DNA from: DATJZH01 sp052146815
GTDB taxonomy: Bacteria > Actinomycetota > Actinomycetes > Streptosporangiales > Streptosporangiaceae
Direction: 5' to 3'
DNA length: 64,000 nucleotides
NCBI GenBank assembly: GCA_052146815.1
Contig: JBKQMG010000122.1
Span: 1 to 64,000 of the forward strand
In this document: piece by piece, positions 8,122 to 16,029 of the stretch
Numbering within the stretch: the first letter of the stretch is position 1
Layout: each line of letters begins with the position of its first letter
The notes under the pieces: generated by a model
The model's database searches: none
The model's input: only the letters and a program-made list of their open reading frames with translations
Told to the model about the DNA's origin: nothing
Program-made: the position numbers and the translations under genes

Positions 8122-8694
8122 TCAGATCCTGCTGTCCCAGCGATCGTAGTAAGGGCTGACGCCAAAGAGCCGGGCCAGCGCCGACAGCGGGGGGAGCATG
8201 ATGTCCTGCACCCAGATCGGCGGCGAGATGACCCGGCTTTCGTGGCGGAAGTGCCAGAACGTAGCGCCGAGCTGGAGCGGATTGCGCGGCGCGCCCCTGG
8301 GGCTTGTCTTGCCGTCGGCGACCAGGCCCGCGAATGCCTCGTGCAGCTCTTTGGTGAGAAGCGCCGGCCGAAGCTCAACGACGCCCTCGATCTCGGCTGG
8401 CCCGGTGTTGCCCTCGGAGTGCGGGACTCCGGCGGGCACGACGACGGTATCCCCCGCTGTGGCGACGAGTCCCTCGCCGCGCAAGGTGAAGTGGGCTTCA
8501 CCCGCCAGGATAGTGAACCGCTCTTCCTGGCGGGGATGGATGTGCTCAGTGATGACACCGCCGGGCACGCTGCGCCAGTTGAAGCGGACGAGCTGCCCGT
8601 GACTGTCCGCGGCGACAGCGGTGTACTCGATCCACTCGCCGGTGGCAGCGTCGAAGAAGGGCCGGAAACCGGTCACGGTACTTCCTGCGCGCAT
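8122..8694 (-). CDS. Cupin-domain protein
   Basis: A 190-residue protein from ATG 8694. The conserved cupin motif 1 is visible as VITEHIHPRQEERFTILAGE (G-x5-H-x-H-x4-E-x6-G form, metal ligands His, His, Glu) and motif 2 as DTVVVPAGVPHSEGN (P-x-G-x-P-H-x3-N). A C-terminal extension of about 80 residues ends in ARLFGVSPYYDRWD. Single-domain metal cupins include isomerases, dioxygenases and regulators, so the reaction is open. The gene lies 16 bp downstream of the epimerase gene on the same strand, suggesting one transcript. Confidence 0.8.
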   Translation of the reverse strand: MRAGSTVTGFRPFFDAATGEWIEYTAVAADSHGQLVRFNWRSVPGGVITEHIHPRQEERFTILAGEAHFTLRGEGLVATAGDTVVVPAGVPHSEGNTGPAEIEGVVELRPALLTKELHEAFAGLVADGKTSPRGAPRNPLQLGATFWHFRHESRVISPPIWVQDIMLPPLSALARLFGVSPYYDRWDSRI

Positions 8695-8710
8695 GCCGTC
8701 CTTGGTTCGG

Positions 8711-9664
8711 TCACCATGATTCAGCCCGCAGCGTCCGGTACCAGGCGATGGTCGCGGTCACGGCGGCGGGCAGCGGGGTACCGGACGGTCCGAAGGCGGC
8801 CTCGTACTTGCTGGTGTCCAGCACGAAGGGCGCGTCGAACTCATACGACATCTCGGCCAGTTCCCGCAGCATCGGGTTGACCAGGCCCAGCGCGCGAACA
8901 GCCAGCCTGGGCAGCGACCGGATGCCGACAGGATGCCCGACCTCCGCGGCCACCAGGCCGAGGAGCACCCGGGTCGTCACGGTCTGCGGGCCGGGCAGAT
9001 GCCACACCTCGCCGGCGGCGCGCGGGTCGGTGCCGAGGGTGGCCAGGCCGGCGGCAATGTCGGGAACATAGCTGTAGGTGTGCGGCAGGTCAGGGTTCCC
9101 GATGAAGTCAGCGCGCCGGCCGGCCAGGGCGTTGCCGAAGACGCGCTCGCCGAGGGCTGACCCCTCAGTGACGCCCGCGCCGAAGAAGTCGGAAGCCCGC
9201 CCGATCGCGACGCGGACCCGGCCTGCCCCGGCAGCGGCCAGCAGCTCCCCGGTCATGGCCGCCCGGGTGCGGCCTTTGACGGTCGTCGCGGCCAGCGGGA
9301 GGTCCTCGGTCATCGGCCGGCCCCCGGTCGGTCCGTAGCCGTACACGTTCTCCAGGACCACCAGCAGCGCGCCGCCCGCCGCGGCGGCCGCCAGCACGCC
9401 GCGCTGCAACGGCGGGAAGCGCTCCGGCCACTGCGTATAAGGGGCGTTCAGGCACTGGTACACGACTGAGGCGCCTTTCGCCGCGCCGGCGGCGGCTTCG
9501 GGGTCGGTGACATCACAGGGCCGCCAGTCGACGCCCGCGGCCAGCGCAGGCGGCCGGTGCCTTGACACCGCCCGGACGGCATGACCCAGCCCGGCCAGGT
9601 GCGCGGCCAGGGTGCTGCCGACCTGACCGGTTCCGAACACGACGTGCGGCCGATCCTCGTCCAT
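8711..9664 (-). CDS. NAD(P)-dependent epimerase/dehydratase-like protein
   Basis: A 317-residue extended-SDR-like protein from ATG 9664. The nucleotide-binding motif is VVFGTGQVGSTLAAHL (G-x-G-x-x-G form of atypical SDRs), followed by DVTDPEA at the end of beta-3 and NVYGYGP in the central region; there is no clear Y-x3-K. The C-terminus has VWHLPGPQTVTTR and a conserved YRTLRAESW end. Proteins of this type modify or reduce nucleotide sugars or other carbonyl substrates, but many are uncharacterised. It is followed closely by the cupin gene. Confidence 0.75.
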   Translation of the reverse strand: MDEDRPHVVFGTGQVGSTLAAHLAGLGHAVRAVSRHRPPALAAGVDWRPCDVTDPEAAAGAAKGASVVYQCLNAPYTQWPERFPPLQRGVLAAAAAGGALLVVLENVYGYGPTGGRPMTEDLPLAATTVKGRTRAAMTGELLAAAGAGRVRVAIGRASDFFGAGVTEGSALGERVFGNALAGRRADFIGNPDLPHTYSYVPDIAAGLATLGTDPRAAGEVWHLPGPQTVTTRVLLGLVAAEVGHPVGIRSLPRLAVRALGLVNPMLRELAEMSYEFDAPFVLDTSKYEAAFGPSGTPLPAAVTATIAWYRTLRAESW

Positions 9665-9867
9665 GCCCGGATCCTCTCGCCGGCCGAGTCCGCGCCGGTC
9701 GGCGAGCGCCTGGCCCCGATGTCATGACCCACGCTACGCAGGCCAGGCAGAAACTAGCAATAAATTGCCAGAAATATCTGTCTATGCTTGACCTCGGCGG
9801 TAACCGGGGCTACTCGCGAGTCAGGCCTGGAAAGCTGACGAGCTCAGCCGCGCCCGGCCGGTGGCTG

Positions 9868-11205
9868 TCAGGCCGGCGCCAGAAGGGCGGTCAGCGCGGT
9901 AGCTTCGGCTTGCATGTCGGCGGCCAGGCGGTCGACGTCGGCGACCAGGGTCGGGTCGGCGAGGAGCCCGAAGTTCAGGGTGCCCGCGAGCGATATCACC
10001 GCGACCCGCAGGGCGTGCTGCTCGCCGAGCTCGGCGAGCGAATACAGGGCGCGTACTGGTACGCCCAGCACGTGGACGGGCTGGCGGGGACCGGGAACGT
10101 TCGACACGTTCAGCGCGAACGAGCGCGGGTGAGCCAGGACCCGCTGGGCGAACTGGCTCAGCCGCGGAACGCGTGCGAGATGCCGCATGATCGCGTCGAG
10201 ATGCTGGGCGTCGTGATCCTGCTTGCGGATCCGGGTAGCGCAGCTGATAGCCGTCAGGCGCACGAGCGGATCGGCTGATCCGAGCGGGAGGTCAAGGCAG
10301 AAGAACGAGTCCCGGTTACCCGGACGGGAGCCGTCATCTCCGGGCGCAGGCGGCAGGCCGTGCAGGCTCACTGGCACTTTCACCCGGACGGCGCCGAGGT
10401 GGCCGTGATGAGCCACAAGCCAGCGTCGCAGCCCGCCTGCGACCACGGTCAGCACCGCATCATTGATGGTTGCCCCGTCCGCTGCGGCCGCCGCGTGCCG
10501 TAGTCCGTCCAGCCCGACCGTGGTGAAGGCCACCGCCCGCCGCGCATCGATATGCCCGTCGAAGGGCGAACGCAGCCACGGCTGCGGCGCCTCGCGCACG
10601 ACGGCCAGCAGTCCGTCGAGCCGGTGACGAGCGGCCGGGCCCGCAGCCGCGGGTGCTCGCTGCCGCTTACGGGAGGAGGCCGCGCGAGGCCCGGGGACCG
10701 GCCGGCCGTCCCACAGCACCGCCCTGGCGATGCGCATGGCAGTCAGCCCGTCCGCCAGCGCATGGTGGATGCGCCAGACCAGCGCACTGCCGCCGCCGGG
10801 CAGCTGCGGTATCACGTCGATGCGCCACAGCGGCCGCGAGCGGTCCAGGTGCTGGGCGAACAGGGCCGCCACCGTGGCAGTGAACCCGGCCTCGTCCGCT
10901 GCCCCGGCGCCGCCCGCCGTCACGACGTGGGCCGTCATATCCACCTGCGGATCGGGCACCCACCACAGCGTGCCGTCGATATCGCGCAAGCGCATGCTCA
11001 GCTCGGGCGCCCGGTGCAGGCGCGCACTGACCGAGGAGCGCAGCCGATCCAGATCAACGGCGCCGCGCAGCTCCACCACCTTGCATGTGTGCCCGGCCAC
11101 GGTCTCGTTCTCCAGCGCGAGGATGCTCAGATCCTCGGGCGACAGGCGCCGCGCACCCCGTCCTCGCCGCGGCCGGGCGTCAGCCCCGCTACCTGCCGCC
11201 GGCAT
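9868..11205 (-). CDS. Wax ester synthase/diacylglycerol acyltransferase (WS/DGAT)
   Basis: A 445-residue protein beginning near ATG 11205. After a basic N-terminal tail, LSPEDLSILALEN matches the usual WS/DGAT opening, and ALVWRIHHALADGLTAMRI carries the acyltransferase motif H-H-x3-D-G. Later NDAVLTVVAGGLRRWL and the C-terminal ALNVSNVPGPRQPVHVLGVPV (here quoted in part) are the domains conserved in the actinobacterial family. The enzyme would esterify long-chain acyl-CoA to alcohol or diacylglycerol, producing storage lipid at the membrane surface. Length is typical (about 450). It is followed upstream on the same strand, after 205 bp, by the TetR gene, which may regulate it. Confidence 0.88.
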   Translation of the reverse strand: MPAAGSGADARPRRGRGARRLSPEDLSILALENETVAGHTCKVVELRGAVDLDRLRSSVSARLHRAPELSMRLRDIDGTLWWVPDPQVDMTAHVVTAGGAGAADEAGFTATVAALFAQHLDRSRPLWRIDVIPQLPGGGSALVWRIHHALADGLTAMRIARAVLWDGRPVPGPRAASSRKRQRAPAAAGPAARHRLDGLLAVVREAPQPWLRSPFDGHIDARRAVAFTTVGLDGLRHAAAAADGATINDAVLTVVAGGLRRWLVAHHGHLGAVRVKVPVSLHGLPPAPGDDGSRPGNRDSFFCLDLPLGSADPLVRLTAISCATRIRKQDHDAQHLDAIMRHLARVPRLSQFAQRVLAHPRSFALNVSNVPGPRQPVHVLGVPVRALYSLAELGEQHALRVAVISLAGTLNFGLLADPTLVADVDRLAADMQAEATALTALLAPA

Positions 11206-11410
11206 CTCGCGGTGAGCCTTCCGCTCTCATGATCAGCCGGATATAGCACCCGAACCAGCGCACTTCCCCGTGAGCCAGCACAGTCGACGCACCCCCTACG
11301 CCGAACACCATTCGAAACAGATCAGGCACTGTGCGTAATCAGGCTATGATACTCCAGCGGCGACCTGCCCGCGCATCACCCCTGGCAGGCAACATGCGCA
11401 GGTGGCGCCC

Positions 11411-12091
11411 CTAAGCGCCGGGCGGGAATGGCCGGCAGATGCCCGTCATGATCAAGTCAACGACCTTCTCCGCAAAACAGTCATTCAGCGGCTGATGGCC
11501 GTGCAGCAGCCGGTGATATGCCGCGCCGAACAGCAGGTCGAGCACGATATCCGGATCGGTGTCCGCGGGAATCTCGCCGCGGGCGGCCGCCCGGTCCAGC
11601 ATGATCTTGTGCTGGGCCCGGAGCTGCTCGACGACCCGCTCGCGCCAGGCCACGGCAAGCTCGGAGTCCTGCTGCGCCTCGGCGATCAGGCCGGCGAGCA
11701 TCCGCCCGGCACTGGTGCGGGTGACAGACCGGATCCAGGCCCGGAGCGCGGCCAGCATGTCACCGCGCAGTGTGCCGGTGTCGTGCAGCGGCTGCTGGCC
11801 CTGAAATTCGGCCAGGAAAGCATCCAGGGCCAGCGTGCCGCGCGAGGACCAGCGCCGGTAGATCGTCGCCTTGCCGACCCCGGCGCGCGACGCCACCTCC
11901 TCGATCGACAGCCCGCCGAGGCCCCGCTCGGCCAGCAGCTCGGAGGCAGCCTGCAGGATGGCGCGATCGGCCTGCTCGCTTCTGGGCCTGCCCCGCCGGG
12001 CGGGCGGCGCCACCGCTCCCCCGTCCCCGGCGGGTGACGCGACGGCGTCAGGAACCACGTCCGCGGCCGCCGGAGTTCGTGCGGTGCCCAT
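11411..12091 (-). CDS. TetR/AcrR family transcriptional regulator
   Basis: A 226-residue regulator starting at ATG 12091. A proline/alanine-rich N-terminal tail leads to the DNA-binding domain AILQAASELLAERG, then LSIEEVASRAGVGKATIYRRW, a textbook TetR helix-turn-helix. The C-terminal ligand domain ends with YHRLLHGHQPLNDCFAEKVV, typical of the TetR_C_11-like group. A TACGCT hexamer lies 8 nt before the start. It is divergent from the DUF4262 gene; the intergenic palindrome at 12151-12168 is a likely operator, so it may repress itself and its divergent neighbour. Confidence 0.88.
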   Translation of the reverse strand: MGTARTPAAADVVPDAVASPAGDGGAVAPPARRGRPRSEQADRAILQAASELLAERGLGGLSIEEVASRAGVGKATIYRRWSSRGTLALDAFLAEFQGQQPLHDTGTLRGDMLAALRAWIRSVTRTSAGRMLAGLIAEAQQDSELAVAWRERVVEQLRAQHKIMLDRAAARGEIPADTDPDIVLDLLFGAAYHRLLHGHQPLNDCFAEKVVDLIMTGICRPFPPGA

Positions 12092-12150
12092 AAGCACGGA
12101 GCGTACCCGCTGGGGCTTGACATCCCCGCCTGACCGCAGCCTAATATTAA

Positions 12151-12168
12151 ATACGAGTCGTTCCGTAT
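12151..12168. promoter_or_regulatory. Candidate TetR operator
   Basis: ATACG (12151-12155) and CGTAT (12164-12168) form a perfect inverted repeat with an 8-nt spacer, in the 94-bp gap between the divergent TetR and DUF4262 genes. The gap is A+T rich relative to its surroundings (AATATTAAATACG). TetR regulators commonly bind a palindrome of this size in exactly this position. Confidence 0.5.
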
Positions 12169-12185
12169 CGAAAGTTGCGCGCCAC

Positions 12186-12743
12186 ATGTCGCAGCAAACT
12201 GCCGCCAGGGAAGCAGGGTTCGCCCCTCGGGCCGCCCACCTCGACAATGCCGGGCTCGCCCCGCTGGATGAGCTGCGCCGCTCCATCGCCTGCAGCGGCT
12301 GGGCAGTGCGGCGAATCGGGCGAGGCCGGTTCATGCCGTCGCGCGCTTACACCGCAGGCCTCGCCGGGCATGACAGACCTGAGCTCATCGTGACCGGCCT
12401 GCCGCTCAGCCGGGCCGCGCGGCTGCTGAACGAGCTCGCCGCTGATGCCATCAGGGCCGCCCCCGAGCCGGGCGCGCGGATCTGCGTGCCCGGCAGCGCG
12501 CCCATCGAGATTGTCGACGTGACCTGTCCCGCCGCGCACTTGCCGGCAGCCGCCGAACTCTATGGCCGCAATATCCGCGCGATGCAGCTGGTGTACGCGG
12601 ACGACCTGGGCCACTGGCCGTGGGACCCCGGATACCGCGGATTCCGCGGGGATCAGCCCATTCTGGGAAACCGTGCTGCCCGGTCGCCAGCGGCCCGCTC
12701 CCGGTTATCGTGGCCCGGTGGAAGAGCTCGCGGATGCCAGTAG
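12186..12743 (+). CDS. DUF4262-domain protein
   Basis: A 185-residue protein from ATG 12186. The core reads GWAVRRIGRG, then YTAGLAGHDRPELIVTGLPLSRAARLLNELA and ends VYADDLGHWPWDPGYRGFRG before GDQPILG, the pattern of DUF4262 proteins (Y-T-x-G-L ... P-E-L-x-x-x-G and H-W-P-W). Function of the family is unknown. The last 24 or so residues, after LGNRAAR, are arginine-rich and overlap the promoter and first codons of the downstream dioxygenase by 26 bp, so the natural end may be degenerate. It is divergent from the TetR gene and probably under its control. Confidence 0.72.
   Translation: MSQQTAAREAGFAPRAAHLDNAGLAPLDELRRSIACSGWAVRRIGRGRFMPSRAYTAGLAGHDRPELIVTGLPLSRAARLLNELAADAIRAAPEPGARICVPGSAPIEIVDVTCPAAHLPAAAELYGRNIRAMQLVYADDLGHWPWDPGYRGFRGDQPILGNRAARSPAARSRLSWPGGRARGCQ
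12706..12711 (+). promoter_or_regulatory. Putative leaderless -10 element inside the DUF4262 gene
   Basis: TATCGT exactly 6 nt upstream of GTG 12718, so the downstream dioxygenase gene can be transcribed without a leader from a promoter located within the upstream coding sequence. There is no ribosome-binding site before GTG 12718, which supports this reading. Confidence 0.5.
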
Positions 12744-13626
12744 CCTCCGCCGCGATCCGCAGGCGCTGTGCCGCCGGCTGGCCGCGGACGGATACCTATT
12801 CCTCCGCGGCTTGCTGCCTGCCGCGGCAGTACGTGCCGCGGCAGGCAGTGTGCTGGCCGAGCTGTACCGGGGCGGCTGGGTCACCCCCGACGGGATCCCA
12901 TCGGCAGACAGGCGCGCGCTCGACTTCCGGGAGGCGCTCGGGCACCCGGCCTTCCGGGCCGCACTCACGAGTCCCGCCTTCAACCGGGTCCCCTACCTGA
13001 CCGAGCTGCGCCGCCTGATCCGGGCGATCCTGGGGCCGCAGGCGTTCTCCTATCCGGTGAAAGTCCTGCGCGCGGTCTACCCCGAACGGCCGCCCGGCAT
13101 GGCACGAGGCCGCTACATCCATCAGGACTACGCCGCGACCGGCGTTCAGGACATGCTCACGACCTGGGTGCCGCTGACGCAGATACCCGTCCGGCTGGGC
13201 GGCCTGGCCGTCCGTCCGGGAAGTCATCTCGGGCCGCCCCGGCAGCCGCGGGTGCTCGGCGACCATGAGCGCGGCTGGGCCACGATCGACTACCAGCCCG
13301 GAGACGTCCTCGTCTTCCACTGCCTGACCTCGCACGCCGCGCTGCCCAACCGCGGCACGGCGCTGCGCCTGTCCGGGGATTTCCGCTGGCAGCGCGCCGA
13401 TCAGCGGGCGCCCGCCGAGCTCGTGCTCGGCCCCGTGGCCGCCGGGCACGAGCTCTTCAGCCGCCTGCTGGGCCATGAGCCCTGGTGGGAGCCAGTCCCC
13501 CGCGCGACATCCCTGTCTCCGCGCGAGCAACTGGCGGCCCAGCCGCCCGGCCCGTCACGTTACTTCGCGGTGCACCCGGGCTGGCAGCGCTGGAAGCCGC
13601 CCGCCGGCGCGGTCCACTGGAACTAG
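12718..13626 (+). CDS. PhyH-like Fe(II)/2-oxoglutarate dioxygenase
   Basis: A 302-residue protein starting at GTG 12718. It has the double-stranded beta-helix ligands of phytanoyl-CoA dioxygenase-type enzymes: RYIHQDYAAT gives H135-x-D137, TSHAALPN gives distal His206, and ALRLSGDFRW supplies the Arg that would bind 2-oxoglutarate. GDVLVFH and RPGSHLG are further family landmarks. Reaction: hydroxylation of an unknown substrate coupled to 2-oxoglutarate decarboxylation. The open frame continues upstream inside the DUF4262 gene, but the internal promoter and the protein start VEELADASSLRRDP favour GTG 12718. A 15-bp perfect inverted repeat lies inside the gene at 12814-12848. Confidence 0.82.
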   Translation: MEELADASSLRRDPQALCRRLAADGYLFLRGLLPAAAVRAAAGSVLAELYRGGWVTPDGIPSADRRALDFREALGHPAFRAALTSPAFNRVPYLTELRRLIRAILGPQAFSYPVKVLRAVYPERPPGMARGRYIHQDYAATGVQDMLTTWVPLTQIPVRLGGLAVRPGSHLGPPRQPRVLGDHERGWATIDYQPGDVLVFHCLTSHAALPNRGTALRLSGDFRWQRADQRAPAELVLGPVAAGHELFSRLLGHEPWWEPVPRATSLSPREQLAAQPPGPSRYFAVHPGWQRWKPPAGAVHWN

Positions 13627-13670
13627 ACCTGCGCAGGCCACCGGGCCTCGCTCAGGCCGTCAGACATCGC

Positions 13671-14689
13671 TCAGGTACCGCGCAGCGCCGGGGCGATCTC
13701 GCCGGCGTACCAGGCAATGGAATCCTGCACGAGCGCGGCGGGCAGGCCGCCCCAGTCCACCTGAGCGAATATGCGGTCCAGCCGCAGGGCCCCGCTGCCG
13801 GCGAGGAGCTTGCCCGTAACCTCGCCGGCTGATCCGATCATGATCGCGCCGTCACGGCTGGTGCCAGCCTCGAAGGCGTCCCGGCTGACGACGAAGCCCC
13901 GTCCGCCGGGCCTCTTCGGGCGCAGGTACTCGTAGTAATACGGGTACACGGCGCGGGCCGCGGCCGGGTCCGCGGCAGCGTAGAAATGGGTGGAGATAGC
14001 TACCTTGAGCAGCTCCGGATGCCCGGCGCGCTCCCCGGCCCGCCGGTAAGCATCCACCAGCGGCCGCAGATGCCCGATCGTCCCGCCGATGTAGCCAAGG
14101 ACCATGGGCAGGCCGAGGCGGCCGGCCCGCTCGGCGCTGTCCGGCGATCCGCCCACGCCGACCCACACGGGCAGCGGCTGCTGGAGGGTGCGGGGCACGA
14201 CGGCGGCCTCGCTCAGCGCGGGGCGGAAACGGCCCGTCCAGGTCACCCGCTCCCGCGCACGGATATCCAGGAGCAGGGCGAGCTTCTCGGCGAACAGCGC
14301 GTCGTAGTCAGCGGTGTCGTAGCCGAACAGCTCGAATGGCTCGACGAAAGCGCTGCGGCCGACGGTGATCTCAGCCCGGCGCGGCTGATCAGGTCCAGGC
14401 TGGCGAAGTCCTCATACACCCGGACCGGATCTGCCACCCCGAGCAGCGTGGTGGCACTGGTGAGCCGGATGGCGGCCGTCCTGGCCGCCGCAGCGGCCAG
14501 CACCACGGCCGGGGACGAGGTGAAGAAATCTGCGCTGTGATGCTCGCCCAGGGCGAAGACGTCCAGGCCGAGCTGGTCAGCGAGCACCGCATAGCCCAGA
14601 ATCTCGGCCATGCGGTCCACCGGCCGGTGCGGCCGGCCGGTGCGCTGATCACGCTGCAGATCTCCCAGCGACAGGATGCCTAGTTCCAC
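13671..14689 (-). pseudogene. Luciferase-like (LLM class) flavin-dependent oxidoreductase with one frameshift
   Basis: Two adjacent frames make one protein of about 340 residues. From GTG 14689 the N-terminal half reads GYAVLADQLGLDVFALGEHH, then SADFFTSSPAVVLAAAA and DPVRVYEDFASLDLISR, the classical start of bacterial luciferase-fold F420/FMN oxidoreductases. Near 14380 the frame breaks; in the next frame it continues as RAEITVGRSAFVEPFELFG and on to VTWTGRFRPAL, PLPVWVGVGGSPDSAERAG and the C-terminal end. A single missing base around 14379-14385 explains it. It may be a true pseudogene or a sequencing error; all other parts are intact. Confidence 0.8.
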
Positions 14690-14929
14690 GAGCTGCCCGC
14701 CTTCCTCTCCGGGCTCATAGGTATCACGCCGCCTCGTCCGGCCGGAACGAGCCCAAGATCATTTCGTGGCGGCCGGAGACGGCATCGATAGACTTCTCGC
14801 GAGCGCCGGCATCGTGAATGGCGCTGGGGATGGCATGTTGAGGAGATCCGGCCGCGAGGTGTTCCGTTCAGCTGCTCAGGCGCGCTCGCGCCCGGCTGCC
14901 GGTGACGGCGCCCGCGCCGGCCAGGATTC

Positions 14930-15616
14930 ATGACGGGCCGCGCCTCGCTCTCCGGTAATCGCGGCCGCCGCTGGCAGCTGGCCGGAGCCCTGGCTGCGCT
15001 GATCGCCGCCGTCGCGGCGGTCACGGCCATCGTGGCGCTGCGGCACCCGCCGCGCAGGCCCGCGGCCGTTTCGCAGCGCCCGGCGACTGCCCGCCCGGCG
15101 AGCCCGGCTGGCTCACCCGCACGGGCCGCCAGCTCAGCAGCAGCCGGGCCGCCGGCTGACGGTCACCCGCGTCAGGAAGCCCGGTCGCTGAGCGCGCTGC
15201 TGGCGCTGAGTTCCGGGGACCGCAGCAAGATAGAGGCCGCGACCGCCAATATCGCGAAGTGCGTCGAGCTCAGCCAGGATCAGCGGACCCTTGAATCGGC
15301 AGCACACTCCAGGCAGGCGCTGCTCGCTGCGCTGGCCCAGCTCAATGCGGCGCAGCTGCCGCACGCGAAGGCCCTCGTGGAGATGCTGACGGCGGCGTGG
15401 CGGGCATCAATGCGGTCCGACCGCCGGTACGCGGCATGGGCGGCCGATCAGGGCCGGGCCGGCTGCGCGGGCCCTTCTCCCGCCGGCGACGCGAACTGGC
15501 AGGCCGCGCAGCGCTCTGATGCGCAGGCCACCCTGGCCAAGACCCGGTTCGCCGCTGTCTGGAGCCCGATTGCCGCCGTCTACCACCTGCCGCAGTACCC
15601 CGCCAGCCGGATCTGA
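14930..15616 (+). CDS. Hypothetical membrane-anchored protein
   Basis: A 228-residue protein from ATG 14930 with a single N-terminal membrane segment (about residues 17-37, alanine/valine-rich), an Ala/Pro/Ser-rich linker to about residue 85, and a helical C-terminal domain containing SSGDRSKIEAATANIAKC and ALLAALAQLNAAQLP. Two cysteines occur (IAKC and RAGCAG). The topology suggests an anchored extracytoplasmic domain. I recognise no family; similar C-terminal segments occur in sensor-like or kinase-associated actinobacterial proteins, but this is weak. Convergent with the response regulator gene downstream. Confidence 0.6.
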   Translation: MTGRASLSGNRGRRWQLAGALAALIAAVAAVTAIVALRHPPRRPAAVSQRPATARPASPAGSPARAASSAAAGPPADGHPRQEARSLSALLALSSGDRSKIEAATANIAKCVELSQDQRTLESAAHSRQALLAALAQLNAAQLPHAKALVEMLTAAWRASMRSDRRYAAWAADQGRAGCAGPSPAGDANWQAAQRSDAQATLAKTRFAAVWSPIAAVYHLPQYPASRI

Positions 15617-15633
15617 CGTCCGGGGGCCCGCCG

Positions 15634-16014
15634 TCAGCCGGCCGCCGCGCGGGCCAGCCTCGGGCGCAGCCGCACGCGGACCCGGGCGAGCAGTTCGGCG
15701 AACGCGTAGGGCTTGCTCATGCAGTCGTCCGCCCCGGCCTCAAGCGCCGCGACGATCTGTGCCGGGGCGTTCCGCTCGCTGAGCGCGATGACCGGCAGAC
15801 GGCTGCGCGGGCGAAGCCGGGAAAGCACATCCAGGCCGCTGCGGCCGGGCAGCCTGAGATCCAGCAGCAGAAGATCAAATAGGCCCGACTTCGCCATCTC
15901 CAGCGCCTGATCGCCGTCGGCCGCATTCGCGGTGACATACCCCTGTGATTCCAGGCGGCGCTCCAGGAACCGGGCGATCAGCGGCTCTTGCTCGGCGATC
16001 AGTATGCGATTCAA
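15634..16014 (-). CDS. Single-domain response regulator (receiver only)
   Basis: Read from TTG 16014, which has a GAGGAGAG ribosome-binding site 5 nt upstream, giving 126 residues. The receiver fold is complete: RILIAEQEP (acidic pocket), LLLLDLRLPGRSGLDVL with the phospho-acceptor Asp, VIALSERN with the switch Ser, and CMSKPYAFAELLARV with the conserved Lys. The sequence LLARVRVRLRPR is how OmpR-type receivers link to their DNA-binding domain, but the protein stops there. So it is either a natural receiver-only phosphotransfer protein or an OmpR regulator that lost its output domain. No kinase is adjacent. Confidence 0.78.
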   Translation of the reverse strand: MNRILIAEQEPLIARFLERRLESQGYVTANAADGDQALEMAKSGLFDLLLLDLRLPGRSGLDVLSRLRPRSRLPVIALSERNAPAQIVAALEAGADDCMSKPYAFAELLARVRVRLRPRLARAAAG

Positions 16015-16029
16015 GTCGGCTCTCCTCAC

